A DNA stretch of 5,012 nt. It comes from Acidobacteriota bacterium (GTDB lineage Bacteria > Acidobacteriota > Terriglobia > Acidiferrales > UBA7541). The position numbers and the translations under genes were made by a program. The stretch spans positions 1 to 5,012 of the forward strand of contig QHZC01000280.1 in assembly GCA_003224515.1 (NCBI GenBank), given 5' to 3'. A model generated the notes under the pieces. It searched no databases. It had not been told where the DNA came from and saw only the letters and a list, made by a program, of their open reading frames with translations. This document shows positions 1 through 5,012 of the stretch, in pieces. How positions within the stretch are numbered: position 1 is the first letter of the stretch; every line of letters begins with the position of its first letter.

Positions 1-1
1 T

Positions 2-2215
2 GGGTTCATTGAGGCCTTCTGAATTGCCGCGACCGTTGACGCCCACCAGCGGTGTGCTGAGGGTGGCAAATGCTGCGGCCGGGTCAGCAAACAGGTTGAT
101 GTTGCCGTTCGCATCCTTAAAGGGACCGACCTTGCCGAACAAAGAGGCAATTGCGCAGGTGAACCCATTGGGGGCTCCCCAGTCGCTCTCACCGCCGATG
201 CAAACGGGCCTTCCGGTCTCCCATTGCCAGATGCCGGAATTATACCATCCGCCGACAATGCGGTTCACAATTCCGCTGGAAGAGGAGAAATGCTTTCCGC
301 GCCCGAAGGGAAGCTCGTAGTACCAACTGGCATTGATGACGTGCCGTCGGTCACCGTTCTGAGAACCATAACCGCTATAGAAATCGAAAGGTGTGGGAGG
401 TGTATAGCCGGTGTACTGTTGGCCATAGGCGTTTACACCGGCGGTGCCAAGGGAGTGGGACCATGTGTAGTTAACACTCAAGTCTAAACCGTGAGCCATA
501 GATTTGCGTACGGTCACGAACATGGCATTGTAGTTGGCCACGCCGCCGCTGGTGGTTATGTTGTTATTCGTGAGCTGCAGCGGGTCGAGCGGCCGCGGAG
601 CAATAGATTTGTCGTAGTTATTCAACATGAAGTTGGACAGAAAGGCGTCGCCGCCATCCTTCGCGACGATAGCCGCGGTGCAACCCGCGCAGCCGAAAGG
701 TGCGTTCTCAAAAAACGGCTGCGCAGCAGTGCTGCCGGCATTGATTGCGTTAAAGGCCTGCCAGAGCGTCTGGCCGCTGGTTGTGACGTTACACCCGGCA
801 GAGCCTGCCGTGCACGCCGGAGTCTTCGCGAATGGGTCGGTGGCCTGAGCATCCACATTCTGCCACACGTGCCTCGCGAATCGTCCGATATAACCGACGT
901 CCAGCAGCCAACCGTGAGCGAACGACCGCTGGATATCGAAGCTGATATTATGGGAGTATGGAATCGGCGATGCCGGGTCGAAGCCGCTTGACTTTGCCGT
1001 GAAGGGAGAACCGGGTACCAGCGGGATGGGCGCGTTAGCAGCTCCCGGGACCGGTGCGCTGCTACCGTCGATACCGAGACGAAAACCGTTGGTAGCGTCG
1101 ATGCTGCCGCCACTGCATGTTGCATTAGTGCTCCCAGCGGCGAAGGTCGGGCCATTGCAGACCTGAGCGGAAGCCAGACCGTCGCCGAGCAATGGGATAA
1201 GCGCTTCGGTGACGCCGTTGGTTCGGTTCCAGAGGATCGAATACCCGCCACGAATGACGGTTGCCTTGTTTCCGAAGATCTTATTGTTAAATCCCGGCTG
1301 CCAAGCCACGGCGACGCGCGGACCCAAGTTATTCCAGTGAGTGTCCGCAGAGCTGCTGCGGCCCTCGATGTGCCGGATCGGGCTGAAAGCAAACGTATTG
1401 TCGGTCCCCGCCGTATTGCCACTGGCGAAAAACTGCCCGCTGCTGAGGGCCGCGTTGCGCTGGGCAAAGTACGCCTGTAGGTTTTCGAGGGGAACCCCGC
1501 TGGCAGTGAAAACCTCCATCACCTGCTTGCCGTCGATCTCATGAGGCGCAAATTGTACGCCGTAGCTGAGGCCATAAGTAAAGGTGAGCGTATGCGTTGC
1601 CTTCCAGGTGTCTTGGACGTAGGTGTCAAAGGAGTGCGTGTGGACGTGATCGATCAGAGGCGCTCCGAGCGGGTTGGCGATGAAGTTACCGTCCCGAGTG
1701 GCGATCTGCGCCGAATGGTCCATCAGCCCCAACAACGAGGCATAGGCATTACTCCAGCGGTTAACAGCTGTTCCTGCGAGCAGGCAGTCTGTAGTGATGG
1801 CAGGTGACCCGCCCGCAGCAGGAGCACAGGTAGGCGGCCGTTGGCTCGCAGGTACCGATAGGAAATTTCCGCCATTGTGAGTTGTCATACCAACATAATA
1901 GGTCGGGCCGGTGGTCAGCCCGCCTGTCACGATGTCCGTTCGCTGATGAGTCAGACTCCAAAAGTAATATCCACCACCGAACTGGATTGTGTGAGAGCCG
2001 TGTATCCAGGTCGAGTCCTGGGCAGCAAAGTAGTCTTTTCCCGCCCAAATCCGCGAGCGCGCGTCCTGGGTGTCGAAGTTGACCGGATCACCCCAAACCT
2101 TGCTGGTGCTACCAGTGCCTGCCAGACGCGCCTCGCCGGACAGATTCAGTGCTGCGTCCGTACCCGCCACTTGCGGCGCCAGAGCTTGACGTCCCCAGGC
2201 CCACCAATCACGAAG
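2..2215 (-). CDS. C-terminal beta-barrel fragment of the TonB-dependent receptor, runs off left edge
   Basis: Translating the minus strand from 2212 downward in steps of three gives 737 codons with no stop, to the window edge, starting LRDWWAWGRQALAPQ (its first L at 2215). Numbering the R at 2212 as residue 1, barrel landmarks of the acidobacterial receptor family appear in order: FGGGYYFWSLTHQRTD near 78, FDTYVQDTWK at 195-204, LGPRVAVAW near 296, TVIRGGYSILWNRTNG at 318-333, YSHNISFDIQRSF near 419, VANYNAMFVTVRK near 558 with VNYTWSHS at 580-587, NGDRRHVINASWYYELPFGRG at 619-639 and NRIVGGWYNSGIWQWETGRP at 650-669. Ten cysteines occur in five close pairs. The frame has no credible start or ribosome site: upstream it meets a TGA in the codons for EMTAGK of the other frame, and the first ATG is about 105 codons in. 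It is therefore the continuation of the N-terminal fragment in the +1 frame. The final strands lie outside the window. Confidence 0.88.
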
Positions 2216-3599
2216 TGACAAAACGCGGCTCAACCGGGGTGTTGCTGACCAAGTGTGGCGTCTTGCCGGCCGTCATCTCGAACTGATTGGTCGCGGCGAG
2301 CCGGTAGCGGTTATAGTGATAAGTTCCAAACAAGTTCCACCTGGGGTTAATCACATAGTCGACTCGACCGACTGCAATATCCTCGATAATTGGCTGTGCA
2401 TAAGATGCCGTGTACCCCGCCGAGTTTAATCCCCCGGGAATTCCTACTCCGTCGCCAGACTTGAAGTTATTCGGTTCAGGCAATAGGCTAAAGTAATTGG
2501 AGATCAAGGGATCCATGCCAAGCTGTGCCCCCGCCGGCAATGTAGCTGGGTTGCGCGGATCGCAGGTTGATGTGCCGCTTCCACACATAGCGGCGACACT
2601 GCCCGTCGCCAACGAGTAGCTAACGACATTCCCGCCTAGGCACTTCCCCGCCGAATCGAATCCCAACGCACAATCTTTGAATTTCAATATCCCTTGCCGC
2701 GCCGAGTCTGTGGGAACGAGCTGGGTGATGGTCGTGGCCTGGTAGAAGCGGCGTGCTTCGTAGTTCCCAAAGATGAATAGTTTATCCTTCAGTATCGGGC
2801 CCCCGGCACTGCCACCGTAACGATTGTTGACGGAGTGAGGCCGGTGTCTGCCGATGCTGTTGAGCTGCCAAGAATTGGCGCTCGTTCCGCTGCCATAGTA
2901 GTACTCGTAAGTCGAGCCGTGGATAATGTTTGCGCCGGATTTGGTTAGCACAGCAACTTCGCCACCCTGCGAGCGGGCGAAACTGGAAGTTGGGTTCGCG
3001 GTCACAACGCGAAATTCCTGAACGGTCTCGGCCGGAACGGCGATGAATGGAGCCGGCTGAGGTTCGCCGGGAGGCGAAACGTAGCTGTTCGTGCCCTCAA
3101 GGTCGCTCGTGGCGTCCCCGCCATCGACGTAGAATGTCGTCTGGTCAGGAAGCGCGCCAGCCACTTGGCCGCCATTTATGTCATCGCCTTGGGAACCAGC
3201 CGGGCTGACACCGGGCTGCAGCATAAGGAGAGCGGTGATGCTGCGCTGCTGGGAAGGTAGATGCTCAAGCAGATTGCCGCTGATCACCGTCCCGACGCTG
3301 GCATCGGTGGTTTGCAGTTCCGCGCCCGTAACAGCGACAACTTCAATGGTCTCGGATTGCGCCCCCAACTCCAGCTTAATGTCAAGAGTAAAGGACTTCA
3401 GGACCTCAATTTGCAGCCGAGTGATTGTAGTGGTCCGAAACCCTTTCCCTGTGCACTTCAGGCTATATTGGCCTGGGCTCAAAGCAGGGAACACATAGCG
3501 TCCGGAAGCGTCGGCGGTTGTGGACTGCGTGACGTTCGTACCGAGTTGAGTCAACGTGATCGTCGCACCCGGGACAGTAGCACCGGTTGGATCGGTCAC
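2208..3599 (-). CDS. N-terminal fragment of the TonB-dependent receptor: CnaB-like domain, plug and first barrel strands
   Basis: This is a 463-residue frame counted from a GTG at 3599, but the frame is open from 3617 and the preceding residues GSVTGVV belong to the domain, so GTG is unlikely to be the natural start. It also lacks its own Shine-Dalgarno site. Residues 1-90 are a carboxypeptidase-regulatory/CnaB-like beta-sandwich (TDPTGATVPGATITL, then SGRYVFPALSPGQYSL). Residues about 95-235 are the plug, with LEHLPSQQRSITALLMLQPG at 113-130, FYVDGGDAT near 156 and VPAETVQEFRV at 188. Residues 222-285 hold the hallmark stretch HGSTYEYYYG, RYGGSAGGPI and KLFIFGNYEARR. Residues 290-460 begin the barrel, ending in NTPVEPRFVTS before TGA. 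The cysteine pairs 310/320 and 339/346 fall in loop-like insertions. No signal peptide is present. Family assignment is secure. Whether the fragment is ever made or exported is doubtful. Confidence 0.85.
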   Translation of the reverse strand: MTDPTGATVPGATITLTQLGTNVTQSTTADASGRYVFPALSPGQYSLKCTGKGFRTTTITRLQIEVLKSFTLDIKLELGAQSETIEVVAVTGAELQTTDASVGTVISGNLLEHLPSQQRSITALLMLQPGVSPAGSQGDDINGGQVAGALPDQTTFYVDGGDATSDLEGTNSYVSPPGEPQPAPFIAVPAETVQEFRVVTANPTSSFARSQGGEVAVLTKSGANIIHGSTYEYYYGSGTSANSWQLNSIGRHRPHSVNNRYGGSAGGPILKDKLFIFGNYEARRFYQATTITQLVPTDSARQGILKFKDCALGFDSAGKCLGGNVVSYSLATGSVAAMCGSGTSTCDPRNPATLPAGAQLGMDPLISNYFSLLPEPNNFKSGDGVGIPGGLNSAGYTASYAQPIIEDIAVGRVDYVINPRWNLFGTYHYNRYRLAATNQFEMTAGKTPHLVSNTPVEPRFVTS

Positions 3600-3624
3600 A
3601 ACCCCAGTGACAGACCCTTAGCAT

Positions 3625-3804
3625 TCAACTACCTCCTTGCTTGGGCCATGCCGAGCCCTGCTGAACTATGCACACCTCGACCTCTTGATTACCGAAGGTG
3701 GAAAAAGCAAGCCTCTCCGCCAACCGTTCGTACTGAGAGTTGTTATGAATAAAATGCCTGCCGCTCGCATTTAGGTATTGCCGGGAGAAAGCCATATCAA
3801 ATTT
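3625..3804 (-). other. Long 5' leader of the receptor transcript (about 180 nt)
   Basis: This is the stretch between the predicted transcription start and the receptor ATG, unusually long for a simple leader. I recognise no riboswitch or attenuator fold in it. Only a weak GGGC/GCCC hairpin (about 3657-3642) lies just before the Shine-Dalgarno site. A 68-codon open frame ends in a TGA that directly abuts the ATG. Its ATG at 3831 falls inside the promoter, so the whole frame would not be transcribed from it, and no ribosome site precedes its internal ATG. I treat that frame as chance. Confidence 0.45.
3631..3638 (-). promoter_or_regulatory. Perfect Shine-Dalgarno site for the receptor start at 3624
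   Basis: The minus strand reads AAGGAGGT, then six bases (AGTTGA), then ATG at 3624-3622. The full anti-SD match and ideal spacing mark this as the native receptor start, rather than the GTG at 3599, which has no such site. Read from this ATG, however, the frame is not the receptor frame and ends at a TAG after about 50 codons. This contradiction is the evidence for a lesion immediately after the start codon. Confidence 0.8.
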
Positions 3805-3810
3805 GAGATT

Positions 3811-3839
3811 TATATAATGACCTGGACTCATTTTGTCAA
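3811..3839 (-). promoter_or_regulatory. Sigma70-type promoter of the receptor gene
   Basis: On the minus strand TTGACA (3839-3834) matches the -35 consensus perfectly, followed by exactly 17 bases and TATATA (3816-3811) as the -10, one base from TATAAT. Transcription would start near 3804. The bases just upstream (about 3841-3868) are strongly A/T-rich, like an UP element, which stands out in this G/C-rich window. It points at the receptor ATG about 180 bases away. Its near-consensus form suggests strong basal expression, perhaps controlled by the palindrome and repeats upstream. This is motif inference only. Confidence 0.72.
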
Positions 3840-3873
3840 GAAAATATAAATTCCATCAAAATTCTACAGAAAT

Positions 3874-3886
3874 CCTGCCGGGCAGG
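3874..3886. promoter_or_regulatory. 13-bp perfect palindrome, possible operator or activator site
   Basis: CCTGCCGGGCAGG reads the same on both strands around the central base. It lies 35 bases upstream of the -35 box, centred about 76 bases before the predicted transcription start, a position more typical of an activator than a repressor. The single-base centre is too tight for an RNA hairpin, so a dimeric DNA-binding protein is the likelier reader. No regulator family is recognised from the motif. Confidence 0.4.
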
Positions 3887-3902
3887 TCCCCTGAATTGAC
3901 GG

Positions 3903-3930
3903 TAATCTGGCAGCAGTCACCTTCAGATTA
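3903..3930. repeat. Inverted repeat TAATCTG / CAGATTA next to the tandem repeat
   Basis: TAATCTG at 3903-3909 is the exact reverse complement of CAGATTA at 3924-3930, with 14 bases between. The second tandem copy gives a further partner: TAATCTGGCAG at 3903-3913 matches the reverse complement of 3944-3954 at 10 of 11 positions. So three TAATCTG-type half-sites, one in opposite orientation, lie within about 50 bases. This fits multiple regulator half-sites or a small cruciform; no regulator can be named. Confidence 0.55.
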
Positions 3931-3971
3931 AGAGAGCCTTAGGCTGGCAGATTAAGAGAGCCTTAGGCCGG
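3924..3971. repeat. Tandem direct repeat, two copies of a 24-bp unit
   Basis: Copy 1 is 3924-3947 and copy 2 is 3948-3971. They differ at a single position (T at 3945 against C at 3969). The unit starts CAGATTAAGAGAGCCTTAGG on the plus strand. It lies about 120-165 bases upstream of the predicted receptor transcription start. Two near-identical adjacent copies could be a recent slippage duplication or paired regulator sites. With only two copies and no spacer of different sequence, it is not a CRISPR array. Confidence 0.9.
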
Positions 3972-4083
3972 ACCTCAACGCAAGTGTGTGAGTCGCCAGC
4001 GCGAGCTGAATGGGGGGGTACTGATACGGGCCGAATTCCAAATATCCAAGGGGCTTTCTCAGGTCAGGCGGCAACGAGTTCCA

Positions 4084-4097
4084 CCGCCTAAAGGCGG
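4084..4097 (-). terminator. Weak hairpin downstream of the amidohydrolase, doubtful terminator
   Basis: The minus strand can form CCGCC-TTTA-GGCGG, a five-pair G/C stem with a four-base loop, about 70 bases beyond the amidohydrolase stop. There is no U-run after it, so it does not meet the usual intrinsic-terminator pattern. A weaker AGGC/GCCT stem with a short TTTT tail lies nearer (about 4130-4111). Either could aid transcript ending, but the evidence is position and stem only. Confidence 0.2.
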
Positions 4098-4168
4098 GCG
4101 CCAGGGATAGTAAAAGGCCTCACAGGTGCCTCGTTGGAAGGACTGCGGTCGAACCGACATTCTTACTA

Positions 4169-5011
4169 TCAGTTAACCTGGTAGACGGTGCGGCCAGCGA
4201 CAACCGTGCGTAGGACGCGCGTCTTCGTGAACTGCGCGGGGGGAACCTTGGTGAGGTCGTTTGAAAGGACCACGAAATCGGCGTACTCGCCCTGTTTGAG
4301 CTCTCCTTTCTTCCCTTCCTCGAACTGCGCGTATGCAGAACCCGACGTATAAGCGCGGATGCATTCGTCGAGGGAGATTTTCTCCTGCGGCTGCCAGCCG
4401 TTTTTAGGACCGCCCTCCGGGCGTTCGCGCGTAACGCAGGCGTACAAACCGCGGAAAGGACTGATGGGCTCCACGTTGTAGTCCGTTCCAAACGCCAGCG
4501 GCACGCCGTTTTTCAGCATGGTGGCCCACGCATAGGCCCCCACGATGCGCTCTCGCCCGATGCGATCCTCGGCCCAGCGCATGTCCGTGGTCTGATGCGA
4601 GGGCTGCATGGAAGCAACGACGCGGAGTTCCGCAAAGCGTACGAAATCCATGGGCGCGACGACTTGTGCGTGTTCGATGCGGTCGCGACGGTCACGGGGA
4701 CCGTTGGCCTTGGCGACGGCTTCAAAAACGTCCAGCGCGATGCGATTGGCGCGATCACCGATGGCGTGGAAGGCCAACTGAAAGCCGGCCTTGTCGCGCT
4801 GGATAGCCATGGTTGTGAGTTTTTCCGGATCGTTGGTGAGGATTCCGCTCGTAGACGGATCGTCGGAATAGGGCTCGAGCATCGCAGCGGTGTGCGAACC
4901 CATAGCTCCATCCGTGAAAGCTTTCAGCGCACCAGTCTTCAACAACGGATCCTTGGTGCCGCCCTGAGCCCGCATATTCTGCAAGTCGTTGAGCGGCAGA
5001 TTGAACGGGAG
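4169..5011 (-). CDS. YtcJ-like metal-dependent amidohydrolase (Amidohydrolase_3 family), C-terminal half, runs off right edge
   Basis: The 280 visible residues, up to TGA at 4171-4169, are the C-terminal half of a TIM-barrel amidohydrolase. The relatives YtcJ and N-substituted formamide deformylase are about 530-580 residues. Counting from LPFNLPLND at the window edge: LKAFTDGAMGSHTAAMLEPY begins at 29 with the conserved Lys-x-x-x-Asp-Gly, HAIGDRAN at 82 carries a metal-ligand histidine, RIEHAQ at 111 carries the next His, and GTDYNVEPISPF at 175 carries the catalytic barrel-end Asp. All expected motifs of this half are present, so it looks functional. GELKQGEYADFVVLSND near 236 and the final GRTVYQ form the small beta domain that closes the fold. 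It would hydrolyse an amide or formamide-like bond; the substrate is unknown. The N-terminal HxH motif and any signal peptide are outside the window. The long gap and separate promoter argue against co-transcription with the receptor. Confidence 0.93.
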   Translation of the reverse strand, partial: LPFNLPLNDLQNMRAQGGTKDPLLKTGALKAFTDGAMGSHTAAMLEPYSDDPSTSGILTNDPEKLTTMAIQRDKAGFQLAFHAIGDRANRIALDVFEAVAKANGPRDRRDRIEHAQVVAPMDFVRFAELRVVASMQPSHQTTDMRWAEDRIGRERIVGAYAWATMLKNGVPLAFGTDYNVEPISPFRGLYACVTRERPEGGPKNGWQPQEKISLDECIRAYTSGSAYAQFEEGKKGELKQGEYADFVVLSNDLTKVPPAQFTKTRVLRTVVAGRTVYQVN

Positions 5012-5012
5012 C

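Larger units (their letters stand above)
1..3624 (-). pseudogene. TonB-dependent outer-membrane receptor with N-terminal CnaB-like domain, broken in two places, 3' end outside window
   Basis: This is one receptor gene spread over two reading frames. Seen in the sequence: a perfect Shine-Dalgarno site and ATG at 3624, then in a different frame a CnaB-like domain plus plug (3617-2211, stopped by TGA at 2210-2208), then in the next frame a beta-barrel region open from 2215 to the window edge. Together the two pieces give about 1,200 residues, and the barrel is not finished. Intact acidobacterial relatives are, from memory, roughly 1,100-1,300 residues. The order of parts (regulatory-like domain, plug, barrel) is continuous, so these are not two genes. 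Lesion 1 removes the signal peptide just after the ATG. Lesion 2 removes a short stretch between the residues PRFVT and LRDWWAWG. A working protein would sit in the outer membrane and bind a substrate with TonB energy; the substrate cannot be inferred. The call depends on the base sequence being correct, since assembly errors would mimic this. Confidence 0.8.
3840..4168. other. Gene-free intergenic region between the amidohydrolase stop and the receptor promoter
   Basis: About 330 bases with no coding frame resembling a gene on either strand. From right to left it holds a small CCGCC-TTTA-GGCGG hairpin, a run of seven G (4012-4018), the two-copy 24-bp tandem repeat, a linked TAATCTG/CAGATTA inverted repeat, a 13-bp palindrome and the A/T-rich block beside the promoter. 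No tRNA, transposase remnant or CRISPR pattern is seen. The concentration of small symmetric elements on the promoter side suggests control of the receptor. Confidence 0.6.

Noticed and set aside
9..991. Several plus-strand open frames opposite the receptor
   Set aside because: They have no family motif or ribosome site and are antisense to well-supported coding sequence; chance frames in G/C-rich DNA.
622..1467. 281-codon open frame on the minus strand
   Set aside because: It lies entirely inside the 737-codon barrel frame, which carries recognisable receptor motifs. The 281-codon product is low-complexity Arg/Ser/Pro/Ala, typical of a G/C-rich shadow frame.
2208..2215. Receptor naturally split into two separately translated proteins
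   Set aside because: The downstream frame has no start codon or ribosome site near its beginning, and no family I know splits a TonB-dependent receptor inside the early barrel.
2205..2216. Programmed +1 frameshift at TCG-TGA, like release factor 2
   Set aside because: A +1 slip would rejoin the frames, but there is no CUU-type slippery codon or upstream stimulatory Shine-Dalgarno sequence, and residues also seem to be missing at the join, which recoding would not restore.
2214..3612. TGTCACT present next to both receptor lesions, as a deletion signature
   Set aside because: A seven-base match is expected by chance, and its position relative to the two joins differs (after the join at the 5' lesion, before or at the join at the internal one).
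3625..3831. 68-codon frame ending directly at the receptor ATG, as a leader peptide or small gene
   Set aside because: Its ATG sits between the -35 and -10 boxes, no ribosome site precedes its start or its internal ATG, and the sequence shows no signal peptide, membrane segment or motif.
3924..3971. CRISPR-like repeat
   Set aside because: There are only two directly adjacent copies with no unique spacers and no cas genes.
4072..4136. CAACGAG / CTCGTTG inverted repeat in the intergenic region
   Set aside because: Only seven bases with more than 50 bases between the arms; too weak to call an element or transposon end.

Overview
The window looks like chromosomal DNA from a member of the Acidobacteriota, of the Terriglobia or Solibacter kind. 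This is inferred from protein style, not from a marker gene. The main evidence is a very long TonB-dependent receptor that begins with a carboxypeptidase-regulatory (CnaB-like) domain and carries the plug and barrel signatures typical of the large receptor families in that phylum. Next to it is a YtcJ-type amidohydrolase, also common there. Everything recognisable is on the minus strand. The many other open frames, including a 281-codon one, are shadows of these two genes.

Layout, in the direction of transcription (right to left). At 5011-4169 is the C-terminal half of a YtcJ-like metal-dependent amidohydrolase, whose start lies beyond the right edge. At 4168-3840 is a gene-free stretch of about 330 bases. 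It holds small hairpins, a two-copy 24-bp tandem repeat, a linked inverted repeat and a 13-bp palindrome. At 3839-3811 is a near-consensus sigma70 promoter (TTGACA, 17-bp spacer, TATATA) below an A/T-rich block. A leader of about 180 nt follows, then a perfect Shine-Dalgarno site and an ATG at 3624. The rest of the window, 3621 to 1, is the TonB-dependent receptor, which continues off the left edge.

The receptor is the point of interest because it cannot be read through in one frame. The well-placed ATG at 3624 enters the wrong frame. The frame encoding the CnaB domain starts only at a TAA at 3620, and no signal peptide is encoded. That frame (CnaB domain, plug, first strands) ends at a TGA at 2210-2208. 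The rest of the barrel resumes in the +1 frame at 2215 and stays open for 737 codons to the edge. At both joins, residues that family members normally have seem to be missing. The simplest reading is a recently inactivated receptor with two small out-of-frame deletions; sequencing or assembly error is the alternative.

The genes: the receptor would have sat in the outer membrane and taken up or bound a TonB-dependent substrate, which cannot be identified here. The amidohydrolase would hydrolyse an amide-like bond. They share a strand, but the long gap and the dedicated receptor promoter argue for separate transcription units. No new multi-gene system is visible. The points worth checking are the double lesion, the almost complete pairing of the receptor's cysteines, and the repeat and palindrome array upstream of the promoter.
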